A stretch of DNA of 64,000 nt from CAUJGQ01 sp042408665. Its GTDB lineage: Bacteria; Chloroflexota; Dehalococcoidia; CAUJGQ01. Each line of letters begins with the position of its first letter. The first letter of the stretch is position 1. Location of the stretch: the NCBI GenBank assembly GCA_042408665.1, contig JBHOQW010000137.1, positions 4,797 to 68,796 on the forward strand, read 5' to 3'. Shown here one piece after another: positions 35,212 to 43,476 of this stretch. The notes under the pieces were generated by a model. That model had not been told where the DNA came from. It saw nothing but the letters and a program-made list of their open reading frames with translations, and did no database searches. The translations under genes and the position numbers were made by a program.

Positions 35212-36369
35212 TCACAGCTCGGCCAGTAGCCCGGCCGCCAGCGCCGCGCGGCGGGGCAGGCTCTCCACGATTACGTGCTCGTGCGCGGCGTGCGCTCCCT
35301 CCCCTTCCGGCCCCAGGCCGTCTAGGGTGCCGATGCCCAGCGCGGCGGTGAAATTGCCGTCACTGGCGCCGCCGGTGGCACCCTCGCGCAGGTCCATGCC
35401 CATCGCAGCGGCGATAGTGCGTGCGCGCTCGAACAGGGCCACCGTGGCGGGGATGCGCTCCATCGGTGGGCGGTTGAGACCGCCCGCCACGCGGATACCC
35501 GCCCCGGCCAGCACCGGTGTGAGGCCGCGCAACGCCCGGTCCACCCGCTCCGCCTCATCGGCGCGGGCCACGCGCACGTCCACCTCCATCTCGGCGCGGG
35601 CCGCCACCACGTTGGCGCGCGTGCCCGCCCGCACCACACCCACGTTCACCGTGGTGCCGCGCTCGGGGGCGTTGAGCGCGTGGATGGCCAGCACCTGATG
35701 CGCCGCCTCCTGCGCCGCGCTGATGCCCTTCTCCGGCTCCACCCCGGCGTGCGCCGCGCGGCCTTCGATGGTCACGGTGTAGCGACCCACCCCCTTACGC
35801 GCCGTCTTGAGCGTGCCGCCCGGCAGCGGGGACTCGAACACCAACACGCACGCGCTCTGCCGGGCCAGCGCCTCGATCAAGGGGCGGGAGGTGTGGCTGC
35901 CCGTCTCCTCGTCGGACGTGAACAGCACCCATAGCGGGCGCCGGGGCCCCGGCACGTCGGGGCGGGGCCGGGCGGCTAGCGCCCGCAGGGCATACAGCAG
36001 GCAGACGATGCCGCCCTTCATATCGAACACGCCGGGGCCGCGGGCGAGACCGTCCTCCACCCGGAAGGGGTTCTCGGCCAGGCTGCCCAGGGGCCACACC
36101 GTGTCGTAGTGGCAGAGGGCCAGCACCGGCGCCTCGTCAACCTCGCCCGGCACCCGCAGCAGCAGGTGGTCACCCGCCGCCGTCTGGGGGAAGCGCTCTA
36201 TCGGTCCGAAGGGCGCGAACAGCTCCACCAGGCGGTCCGCCATGCGGCCTAACCCCTCCGGGCTGTCCGTGGGCGATTCGATGGACACCAGCTCGCCAAG
36301 CGTGGCCACCATCGCGTCGAGCTGCCCCGCGAGCTGTGCCCGCACCGTCGCTGCCACCGACACGGCCAT
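35212..36369 (-). CDS. M20 family carboxypeptidase/deacylase (CPG2-like)
   Basis: 385 aa from ATG 36369; the longer open frame (112 extra codons) overlaps the next gene and is a shadow. M20A features: LVSIESPTDSPEGLGRMADRL (about 27-47), CHYDTVWPLGSL (metal His/Asp, about 85-96), GPGVFDMKGGIVCLLYALRAL (second metal Asp, about 110-130), FTSDEETGSHTSR (catalytic Glu pair, about 150-162), GRAAHAGVEPEKGISAAQEAA (dimerisation loop, about 201-221) and the C-terminal metal His in EGAHAAHEHV. It lies 41 bases after an N-acylamino-acid-racemase-like gene, so N-acyl or N-succinyl amino acids are likely substrates. Confidence 0.87.
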   Translation of the reverse strand: MAVSVAATVRAQLAGQLDAMVATLGELVSIESPTDSPEGLGRMADRLVELFAPFGPIERFPQTAAGDHLLLRVPGEVDEAPVLALCHYDTVWPLGSLAENPFRVEDGLARGPGVFDMKGGIVCLLYALRALAARPRPDVPGPRRPLWVLFTSDEETGSHTSRPLIEALARQSACVLVFESPLPGGTLKTARKGVGRYTVTIEGRAAHAGVEPEKGISAAQEAAHQVLAIHALNAPERGTTVNVGVVRAGTRANVVAARAEMEVDVRVARADEAERVDRALRGLTPVLAGAGIRVAGGLNRPPMERIPATVALFERARTIAAAMGMDLREGATGGASDGNFTAALGIGTLDGLGPEGEGAHAAHEHVIVESLPRRAALAAGLLAEL

Positions 36370-36410
36370 GATCGCGTGCCCCCTTCGGCCCATCGTTCGC
36401 CGCTGACCGC

Positions 36411-37553
36411 CTACCGCTTGACCGCCGCCGCCAAGGCAATGGTCTCGGTACGCACCAGGGCGGCGCGCAGGCGCTCCTCCACCACCTCGTGCCCGAGGCC
36501 GGGCCGGTCCAGCGGTACCGGCATAATCCCGCGCTCGGCCACAATGGGTGGCTCGACGATATCCTCGCGGTAACGCTCGTGGTAGCTGGAGATATCGCCG
36601 GGCAGGGTGAAGCCGGGCAGGCTGTTGATGGCCACGTTGGCGGCCCGGCCGACGCCGAACTCGTGCATGCCGCCGCACCACACCGGCACACCGCGGGCGC
36701 GGCACAGGTCATGCACCCGCTTGGCCTCCGCCAGCCCGCCCAGGCGCGAGACTTTGATGTTGATCACGCGCGCGGCGTCGAGGTCCAGCGCCTTGCGGCA
36801 GTCGTCAACGGAGTGGATGCTTTCGTCCAGGCAGATGGGCGTGCGCAGCTCCTTCTGCAGGGTGGCGTGGTCGATGATGTCGTCGTCACCCAGGGGCTGC
36901 TCGATCATCATGAGGTTGAACCGGTCTAACTCCTTGAGCACGGGGATATCCGCGAGGGTATAGGCGGAGTTGGCGTCCACCATCACCGGCAGGTCCGGGT
37001 ACGTGGCGCGCACGGCGGCCACGTAGGCCACGTCGTGCCCCGGCCCGATCTTGATCTTGATGCGTTTGTAGCCCTCTGCCACGGCACGGCCTACCTGCTC
37101 CACGAGCCGGGCGGGTGTCGGCTCGATGCCGAGCGAGACGCCGCTCTCGAAGAACGGCCGCGCCTCGTCGCCGCCCAAGGCGCGGGCCACGGAGATGCCG
37201 TGCGCGCGGGCGTACAGGTCCCAGCAGGCCATCTCGATGCCGGCCTTGGCGAAGTTGTTGCCGCGCACCTTGGCCCAGAAGCCCCCCACCTGCACGGGGT
37301 GCTGCCACCGCTGGCCTAGGAGGGCCGGCGCGAGGAAGTCGCGCAGCATGTGCCAGCAGGTCTCCACCGTCTCCGGGCAGTAATACGGGTCGGAGGGGCT
37401 GGCGCTCTCCCCCCAGCCCTCGGCGCCGTCCGCCGTGCGCAGGCGCACGATGATGTGCTCCAGGTGGTCCTTGGTGTGGCTGGAGGTGGTGAAAGGCCGC
37501 ACCAGCGGCAACCGCACGAGGTACAGGTCCACGCGCGCGACGGCGAAGCTCAT
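36411..37553 (-). CDS. Enolase-superfamily N-acylamino-acid racemase / o-succinylbenzoate synthase
   Basis: 380 aa from ATG 37553; the upstream frame is not family-like. The catalytic set of the NSAR/OSBS group is complete: Lys166 and Lys168 in IKIKIG, metal ligands Asp193 (MVDANSAY), Glu218 (IEQPL) and Asp243 (CLDESI), and Lys267 (NIKVSRLGG). Members either make o-succinylbenzoate for menaquinone or racemise N-succinyl/N-acyl amino acids. No men genes are near, and an M20 deacylase follows directly. I therefore favour the racemase role, with OSBS activity possible. Confidence 0.87.
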   Translation of the reverse strand: MSFAVARVDLYLVRLPLVRPFTTSSHTKDHLEHIIVRLRTADGAEGWGESASPSDPYYCPETVETCWHMLRDFLAPALLGQRWQHPVQVGGFWAKVRGNNFAKAGIEMACWDLYARAHGISVARALGGDEARPFFESGVSLGIEPTPARLVEQVGRAVAEGYKRIKIKIGPGHDVAYVAAVRATYPDLPVMVDANSAYTLADIPVLKELDRFNLMMIEQPLGDDDIIDHATLQKELRTPICLDESIHSVDDCRKALDLDAARVINIKVSRLGGLAEAKRVHDLCRARGVPVWCGGMHEFGVGRAANVAINSLPGFTLPGDISSYHERYREDIVEPPIVAERGIMPVPLDRPGLGHEVVEERLRAALVRTETIALAAAVKR

Positions 37554-37703
37554 GGCGGCATCCTCCCGCTCGGCTGAAGGGCGGTTGCCTTCATGGTACT
37601 CCGGGCAGGGCAGCGCATGGGAGGCGGTCTCCACCGCCGGCCGTCACCTCGGGCCACCCCGCCGGGGCCAGGGTGAGGGCCCGATCGACCCCTCCTCTCG
37701 GCC

Positions 37704-39203
37704 TTACCCCGCGTCGGGCCGCACGCTGTCCTCGCCAGCGGGTTGCCAGCGCAGCACGGGCCGGCGGGCGGCGGTGGCTTCGTCCAGGCGGGTGAGTGGT
37801 GCCGTGTACGGGGCACCCTTCACCAGCTCCGGCTGCTCCTCCACCTCGCGGGCGATGGCCAGCAGGGCGTCGCAGAAGGCGTCCAGCGACGCACGGCTCT
37901 CCGACTCGGTGGGCTCGATCATCAGCGCCTCGTCCACGATCAGGGGGAAATAGATCGTAGGCGGGTGGAAGCCGTAATCGATCAGGCGCTTGGCGATGTC
38001 GAGCGTGCGCACGCCTTTGGCGCGCTGGCGGCTGCCCGAGAACACCACCTCGTGCATCACCCGCCGGTCGTACGGCAGGTGATAGGCGCCGCGCAGCCGC
38101 GCTTGCACGTAGTTGGCGTTGAGCACCGCCGTGCCGCTCATCTCGCGCAGGCCGTCCAGACCCAGCGTGCGCAGGTAGGCGTACGCCCGCAGCAGCACGC
38201 CGAAGTTGCCCGCGTGCAGGCCCACCCGGCCAATGCTGCGCGGTGGGGTGACCGGCCGGTACTGGCCGTCGTTTGCCGAGCGTTCGATATGGGGCGCCGG
38301 CAGGTAGGGCAGCAGGTGGGCTTTGACGGCCACCGGGCCGGCGCCGGGTCCGCCGCCGCCATGTGGGGTGGCGAAGGTCTTGTGCGTGTTGATGTGCCAG
38401 GCGTCGAAGCCGAGGTCGCCCGGGCGCACCCGACCGGCGATGGCGTTCAGGTTGGCGCCGTCGCCGTACAGTTGGGCGCCGGCGGCGTGCACCAGCGCAC
38501 TGATGCGCTCGATCTGCTGCTCCCACAGGCCGAGCGTGTTGGGGAGGGTGAGCATCAGCGCCGCCGTGCGCGCGTCCAGCGCCGCCTCCAGGGCGGCGAG
38601 GTCCATGTTGCCGTCTGGGGCGGTGGGGATGCTCACCACCTCAAACCCGCACATGGCGGCCGTGGCCGGGTTGGTGCCGTGGGCGGAGTCGGGCACCAGC
38701 ACGCGGGTGCGGTCGACGCCGCCGCGGTCGCGCAGGTAGGCGCGGATCATGAGCATGCCGGTGAGTTCGCCCTGGGCCCCGGCCATCGGTGCCACGGTGG
38801 CGCCGTCCATGCCGGTGACGGCGGCCAGCAGCGCCTGCAGCTCGTACAGCAAGCGGTAGGTGCCTTGCGCCGTTTCCGGCGGCTGGGCCGGGTGGACGCC
38901 GGTAAAACCCGGCAGCCGCGCCAGGTCCTCGTGCACCTTGGGGTTGTATTTCATGGTGCAGGAGCCGAGCGGATAGAAGCCGACATCGATGGAGTAGTTC
39001 AGGCGCGAGAGGGCGGTGAAATAACGCACCAGGCTGAGCTGGTCCAGCTCCGGCAGGCGCAGGCCATCGCGCAGCAGGGCGGTGTCGGGCAGCACGGCCT
39101 GCGGCACGTCCAGCGCCGGCAGCGACACGCCCTGCCGTCCCGGCAGCGAGCGGTCAAAGCTGAGGCGGTCACCGATTGTCTCGCGGCGTGGCTCCTCCGG
39201 CAT
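37704..39203 (-). CDS. gcvPB: Glycine dehydrogenase (decarboxylating) subunit 2
   Basis: 499 aa from ATG 39203, after AAGGAGCCGCACCG; the longer frame is not conserved. Features: FYPLGSCTMKYNPKVHE (about 76-92), APMAGAQGELTGMLMIRAYL (about 137-156), PDSAHGTNPATAAMCGFEVV (about 169-188) and the PLP lysine in HINTHKTFATPHGGGGPGAGP (about 265-285), followed by a C-terminal small domain (FPLIVDEALMIEPTESES). It is the P-protein half that binds PLP in the two-subunit form. Its partner gcvPA, and gcvT and gcvH, are not in the window, which is unusual. It should feed the same folate cycle as glyA at 46 kb. Confidence 0.93.
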   Translation of the reverse strand: MPEEPRRETIGDRLSFDRSLPGRQGVSLPALDVPQAVLPDTALLRDGLRLPELDQLSLVRYFTALSRLNYSIDVGFYPLGSCTMKYNPKVHEDLARLPGFTGVHPAQPPETAQGTYRLLYELQALLAAVTGMDGATVAPMAGAQGELTGMLMIRAYLRDRGGVDRTRVLVPDSAHGTNPATAAMCGFEVVSIPTAPDGNMDLAALEAALDARTAALMLTLPNTLGLWEQQIERISALVHAAGAQLYGDGANLNAIAGRVRPGDLGFDAWHINTHKTFATPHGGGGPGAGPVAVKAHLLPYLPAPHIERSANDGQYRPVTPPRSIGRVGLHAGNFGVLLRAYAYLRTLGLDGLREMSGTAVLNANYVQARLRGAYHLPYDRRVMHEVVFSGSRQRAKGVRTLDIAKRLIDYGFHPPTIYFPLIVDEALMIEPTESESRASLDAFCDALLAIAREVEEQPELVKGAPYTAPLTRLDEATAARRPVLRWQPAGEDSVRPDAG

Positions 39204-39375
39204 CGGTGCGGCTCCTTGGGGCGACGGCGTGCTCTCATCATCGCGATGGGCGAGGATTGAGGAAAGGGGGCGGTGAGCAACGTGCGGCCGCGCGGGCATC
39301 CGCCCGTGGGTGAGGGCCGGCCCCGGCGTGCTACAATACTCCCGACCACCCGACAGGCACGGAGAGGTCCGGTTC

Positions 39376-40050
39376 ATGACCAGACGCGCCATACACCCCG
39401 CCGGGCGCCGGTTGTGCGCGAGCTTCGTACTGGTCGCCTTGGCGTTCATCGTCGCCTGCGGTCGCGGTGGCGAGAAGAAGCAGGCCGCCACCGTCACCAC
39501 CGAGCCCCGCGTCTTTGATGCCACCCTCGTTCCCGGTACGTCCGAGCCCGCTGCTTCGGAGACGCCCACACCGCCGTCCGTTCACTTCCCCACTCCTAGC
39601 CCGGACGCGCATATCGCGCGTCTGATTATCCCGGCGGCGAAGGTGAACGCGCCGGTGCAGGTCAAGGGCGTCAACGCCCGCAACGAAATGGAAAACCCGG
39701 ACGGTAAGGACAACGTCGCCTGGTACAATTTCACCGACCGCCCTGGCTTCGGCCCGAACGCCGTCTTCTCCGGTCACGTGGACTGGTATACCGGTGAACA
39801 GGGCGTCTTCTGGTACCTGCGTGACCTTAAAGAGGGTGACGAGATTATCGTCCGCATGACGGATGGCACCGAGCTCAAGTATCGGGTGACGGAGAACAAG
39901 ACGTACCGGGCCAGCGACGCACCTGTAGCTGAGATCGTGGGGCCAACGCCAAACGAGGTGGTGACGCTTATCACCTGCGAGGGGGTGTTCGACCGCCGCT
40001 CTCAGGACTACAACCTGCGCCGCGTCGTCCGCGCCGAACGCGTCGCGTAG
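39376..40050 (+). CDS. Class F-like sortase with lipoprotein-type N-terminus
   Basis: 224 aa from ATG 39376, after GGAGAGGTCCGGTTC. The signal has a basic start, hydrophobic core and lipobox IVAC with Cys28, then a Thr/Pro/Ser-rich spacer to about residue 75. The sortase domain spans about 76-222. Catalytic His134 is in VFSGHVDWY, Cys201 in TLITCEG and Arg215/216 in YNLRRVV. Sortases join substrate proteins to the envelope. No protein in the window ends in a sorting signal. A TACAAT hexamer (39332-39337) may be the -10. It faces the sigma-factor gene across a strong hairpin. Confidence 0.82.
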   Translation: MTRRAIHPAGRRLCASFVLVALAFIVACGRGGEKKQAATVTTEPRVFDATLVPGTSEPAASETPTPPSVHFPTPSPDAHIARLIIPAAKVNAPVQVKGVNARNEMENPDGKDNVAWYNFTDRPGFGPNAVFSGHVDWYTGEQGVFWYLRDLKEGDEIIVRMTDGTELKYRVTENKTYRASDAPVAEIVGPTPNEVVTLITCEGVFDRRSQDYNLRRVVRAERVA

Positions 40051-40171
40051 CGGTATCCCGGCAGCCGGGGAGCAGGCGCTCACCCCACAGCCAGAGGGAC
40101 CCTCACCGCCGCCCCCTTGCCAAGCCAGGAGGAAGCGGGAGTGCCTGACGCCGGCAAGCGCGTTCGCGGAG

Positions 40172-40218
40172 CGCCAATGACCCCTCTCCCGCTCGGCGTG
40201 GGAGAGGGGTCATTGGCG
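40172..40218. terminator. Bidirectional terminator-like hairpin, 19-bp perfect arms
   Basis: 40172-40190 and 40200-40218 are perfect inverted repeats (CGCCAATGACCCC... against ...GGGGTCATTGGCG) with a 9-base loop GCTCGGCGT. It lies between the stops of the convergent sortase and sigma-factor genes, so it could end both transcripts. The CCCCTCTCCC core resembles other repeats in the window. Confidence 0.75.
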
Positions 40219-40275
40219 AGGGACGAAGCACGTTCGCCTGGCACGAGCCGGGTGTGGGCCTGTAGCAGGCACCCC

Positions 40276-41091
40276 TCACGCCACGTGTCCCGGCGCACCG
40301 GGGTGCACCGCCTCGGTCAGCGCCTCACGCAGCAGCTTCAGCGCGCGGGCATGGAGCTGCGACACGCGTGACTCGGATACCCCCAGCCGCTCGGCGATGG
40401 CGCGCATGCTCTGATTCTCCCGGTAGTACATGCGGATCACCAGCGCCTCTCGCTCCGGCAGGCGGTCCACCGCGTTCAGCAGCAGCAGGTATGTCTCCGT
40501 TGTGTCCAGCACCGCCTCCGGATCGGCGTCCGGGTCCTCGTCCGCCAGGGCGGAGAGCCAGGAGTAGCCGGCATCCTCCCCAGCATCATCCACGTGCTCC
40601 AGCGACACCAGCGATTTGTTGATATCGCGGAGCGTGCTGCGCAGCTTGTCCACCGGCACCCCCAGCTCCGTGGCTACTTGGTCCATCGTCGGCCAGTAGC
40701 CGGTACGGTTGGCTAGCTCTTGGCTCACCCGCTCGATCTCCTTGCCCTTGGAGCGGAGCGAGCGCGGCAGGGGGTCGAGCGCGCGCAGCGCGTCCTGGAT
40801 CGTGGTGCGGATGTGCATCACCGCCCAGGTGGAGAAGCGCACGTTATAGGCCGGGTTAAACGTGTCCACGGCCGTGATCAGGCCCTCGATGCCGTAGCCG
40901 ATCAGGTCGTCGAAGTCCACCACCGCCGAGGCGTTGGAGTGGCGCGCCATCGCGCCGGCGACATAGCGCACCAACGGCAGGTGGCGGGTGATCATCGTTT
41001 CCCGCAGCGCCGCCGCGTCCTGCATCGGCAGCGCCGGTCCATCCCCCGTGATCGGTTCCCGCTCCACTGGGATCGAGCGCATCGCTACCAT
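40276..41091 (-). CDS. FliA/WhiG-type RNA polymerase sigma factor
   Basis: 271 aa from ATG 41091; ATG 41082 is the alternative. Region 2 is VDFDDLIGYGIEGLITAVDTFNPAYNVRFSTWAVMHIRTTIQDALRALDPLPRSLR, about residues 60-115, with the RFSTWA.. of region 2.4. Region 3 spans about 120-170 (LANRTGYWPTMDQVATELGV). Region 4 ends with a helix-turn-helix, MRAIAERLGVSESRVSQLHARALKLL (about 231-256). The FliA family drives flagellar, sporulation or stress genes. No flagellar or anti-sigma gene is seen nearby. The N-terminus is acidic and short. Confidence 0.87.
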   Translation of the reverse strand: MVAMRSIPVEREPITGDGPALPMQDAAALRETMITRHLPLVRYVAGAMARHSNASAVVDFDDLIGYGIEGLITAVDTFNPAYNVRFSTWAVMHIRTTIQDALRALDPLPRSLRSKGKEIERVSQELANRTGYWPTMDQVATELGVPVDKLRSTLRDINKSLVSLEHVDDAGEDAGYSWLSALADEDPDADPEAVLDTTETYLLLLNAVDRLPEREALVIRMYYRENQSMRAIAERLGVSESRVSQLHARALKLLREALTEAVHPGAPGHVA

Positions 41092-41382
41092 TGCCACACC
41101 CCACCTTGCGCGACTGTGGTCCCCCCTCCCCGGGGTGGCCACCGGCGATGCCATTGTCCCGGCCCTGCCCGCTGGCCGACATTCAGGATGAGGCGCGTTA
41201 TGTTCGGGAGAAACCCGGATTGGGCTGCGGGAAAACCCTATCTTTAGAGGCGGTGATCCCCTAATTGCCCGTATGGACCGACTGTCCGGTGCCGCGCACG
41301 TGTGCTACCTTCGACGACAGGCGCGCGCTGGGGTGAGGGTCCGCCCCCCGCCAGGCTCCGGCCTTGCCCCATGGAGGTGCCT

Positions 41383-41976
41383 ATGCCCCGTCTTCGCTGG
41401 GCCGTGCTGGCCCCCCTCCTGCTCCTGCTCGTCGCCTGCACCGGCGCCAGCGATGGGTCCGGCCAGCACGATCAGAACGGCCAGCAAGGCCAGAACGGCG
41501 CCCAGTCCGCCGAGCACGCGCCCGACCTGCCGCGCGTCGTCTTTCAGAAGGCCGACGGCACCACCGCCACCCTCTGGATCGAGATCGCCGATACGGACGA
41601 GGAACGTCAGTGCGGCCTCATGCATCGCCTATCCATGCCCCAGGACCAGGCCATGCTCTTCGTCTTCCCGCAGGACGTGACCGGCCCCTTCTGGAACCGC
41701 AACACCTTTATCCCCCTCACCCTGGCCTGGATCGCCGCCGACGGCACCGTTCTTGACCTCACCGACATGGCCAACGTCCGCCCCGAGGACAACCCGCAGC
41801 CGGTGCAACTCTACGGCCCTCGCCCCGGCACCCCGCCCTACCGCTATGTGATCGAGGCAAACCAGGGCTGGTTCGCCCGCCACGGTATCCAGGCCGGCGA
41901 CCATGCCGACCTGAGCGAGGCGCTGGCCCGCCCGCCGGAGGACAGCAACCCCATCTGCCGCCAGAAGGGCTACTGA
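41383..41976 (+). CDS. DUF192 lipoprotein
   Basis: 197 aa from ATG 41383, chosen because GGAGG lies 8 bases upstream; ATG 41371 overlaps that site. Residues 1-20 are a lipoprotein signal with lipobox LVAC. A Gln/Gly/Asn-rich linker (about 24-45) follows. The DUF192 domain (about 50-180) has IEIADTDEERQCGLMHRLSMPQDQAMLFVF, with CGLM in the usual RXXGLM position, FWNRNTFIPLTLAWI and VIEANQGWFARHGIQAGD. Function of the family is unknown; it is extracytoplasmic. The stop is 5 bases before the ATG of comF. Confidence 0.85.
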   Translation: MPRLRWAVLAPLLLLLVACTGASDGSGQHDQNGQQGQNGAQSAEHAPDLPRVVFQKADGTTATLWIEIADTDEERQCGLMHRLSMPQDQAMLFVFPQDVTGPFWNRNTFIPLTLAWIAADGTVLDLTDMANVRPEDNPQPVQLYGPRPGTPPYRYVIEANQGWFARHGIQAGDHADLSEALARPPEDSNPICRQKGY

Positions 41977-41980
41977 GGCG

Positions 41981-42730
41981 ATGAGGCAGCCGATGCCCAC
42001 CCACCTGGCACGCATGCTCCGGCTCGGCGCCCTGCCGCGGCTGGGCGGGACGATCGCCGCGCTGGTCCTGGACGTGCTGGTGCCCCGCCGCTGCGGCCTG
42101 TGCGGCGCTTTCGGCGAGTTCCTGTGCGCCGCGTGCGCGGCCGCCCTCCCCCGCGCCGCTGGTCCTCGCTGCCGCACCTGTGCCGCGCCGCTGGTTCCCG
42201 GCATGGTCTGTCGCGCCTGCGCCGCCCTGCCCGATCAGCCGCTCACCACCCTCGCCGCCGCCTGTCGCTTCGAGGGTGACGCCCGTCGCCTCGTGCACCG
42301 TCTCAAGTACGAGTCGCTCTCCGCCCTGGCCGAGCCGATGGGCGCGCTCATGGCCGCCTGTCCGTTGCCGCATCCCCGCCCAGACGTGCTCGTGCCCGTG
42401 CCGTTACACCGTGCTCGGGTGCGACGGCGCGGCTTCAACCAGGCCGAGCTGCTGGCACGCGCGATCGGACGCGCGCACGGCATCCCGATGGCGCCGCGGG
42501 CGCTGGTGCGCGTGCGCGCCACCCCCTCCCAGGTGCGCCAGGCCGGTGCCGCCCACCGTGCCGCCAACGTCACCGGCGCCTTTGCCTGCCGGGACGATGT
42601 CTCCGGCCGCGTGGTGTTGCTCGTGGACGACGTCGCCACCACCGGCGCCACCCTGCGCGCCTGTGCGGCCGCCCTGCGCGCCGCCGGCGCCGCCACCGTG
42701 CACGCCCTCGTCTTCGCCCACGACGACTGA
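41981..42730 (+). CDS. ComF family phosphoribosyltransferase-like protein
   Basis: 249 aa; ATG 41993 with GAGG at a better distance is a possible start. An N-terminal zinc ribbon with CGLC (about 32-35), LCAAC and CRTC..CRAC pairs (to about residue 75) leads into a PRTase type I domain. The PRPP loop is VVLLVDDVATTGATL (about 207-221). ComF is needed for DNA transport in natural competence, and homologues (GntX) are common in non-competent species. No other competence gene is present. It probably forms an operon with the DUF192 gene. Confidence 0.85.
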   Translation: MRQPMPTHLARMLRLGALPRLGGTIAALVLDVLVPRRCGLCGAFGEFLCAACAAALPRAAGPRCRTCAAPLVPGMVCRACAALPDQPLTTLAAACRFEGDARRLVHRLKYESLSALAEPMGALMAACPLPHPRPDVLVPVPLHRARVRRRGFNQAELLARAIGRAHGIPMAPRALVRVRATPSQVRQAGAAHRAANVTGAFACRDDVSGRVVLLVDDVATTGATLRACAAALRAAGAATVHALVFAHDD

Positions 42731-42811
42731 GGCCGACCACCCGTCCCCGTTGCGTCCCCTGTCGGGCCGGCCCTACACTCGCACCAGACCCGCCGACAGG
42801 GCGGGCGGCGG

Positions 42812-43393
42812 ATGGGGACGATGGAGCTGACCTTCCGAGGGGCGCTGGATGAAGCGCTGCGCGAGTACGCGCGCCGGCGCATCGGCAAGCTAGACCGCTA
42901 CCTGCCGGCCGTGCAGGACGCCGTGGTGGAGGTGCGGCGGGAGAACACCCGCTCCGCCCAGCAGCGCTATGTGGTGGAGGTGACCGTGAACGTGCGCGGC
43001 GCCATGCTGCGCGCCGAGGAGCGGGCCGCCGATCCCCGCACGGCCCTGGACGAGGTGGCCGATGCCCTTGGCCGCCAGGTGCGCCGGCATAAGGACAAGC
43101 TGTACCGCAGCGGCCGCTCCGCCCACGCCGCCCGCCACGCCGAGGAGGCCGAGCGCGCGCCGGGGCCGGAGGACGCCTCGCCGCCTGAGGAGGAAGAGGA
43201 GGTCCTGCCGGGGCGCGTGGTGCGCGTCAAGCGGTTTGACATCAAGCCGATGACGGTCGATGAGGCCGTCGAGCAGATGGAGCTGCTCTCTCACAACTTC
43301 TTTTTGTTTTTCGACGCGGCCGAGCGCCAGTACGCGCTGCTCTACCGCCGCCGCGACGGCGATTACGGCCTGATCATCCCCAGCGGACCGTGA
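42812..43393 (+). CDS. hpf: Ribosome hibernation promoting factor, long form
   Basis: 193 aa; ATG 42821 is also possible. The N-terminal S30AE domain (about 1-100) starts LTFRGALDEALREYARRRIGKLDRYL and includes VVEVTVNVRGAMLRAEE. A charged, Glu-rich linker (about 100-135) follows. The C-terminal dimerisation domain (about 137-193) contains VVRVKRFDIKPMTVDEAVEQMELLSHNFFLFFDA and YRRRDGDYGLI. The long form makes 100S ribosome dimers in stationary phase. Confidence 0.92.
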   Translation: MGTMELTFRGALDEALREYARRRIGKLDRYLPAVQDAVVEVRRENTRSAQQRYVVEVTVNVRGAMLRAEERAADPRTALDEVADALGRQVRRHKDKLYRSGRSAHAARHAEEAERAPGPEDASPPEEEEEVLPGRVVRVKRFDIKPMTVDEAVEQMELLSHNFFLFFDAAERQYALLYRRRDGDYGLIIPSGP

Positions 43394-43476
43394 ACGACCG
43401 AGGACGAGAAACGAACGCCGGGCGACGACGCGCCTGATCCCTCGTTCCTCCGCATCGGCGCTTCACCGGAGGGAGC

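Noticed and set aside
37743..39260. 505-codon plus-strand frame opposite gcvPB
   Set aside because: Composition of a shadow frame (Gln/His/Val/Gly-rich); gcvPB on the minus strand has all motifs.
40050..40275. CRISPR-like or multi-repeat array
   Set aside because: One long palindrome and single degenerate repeats, with no regular direct repeats and spacers.
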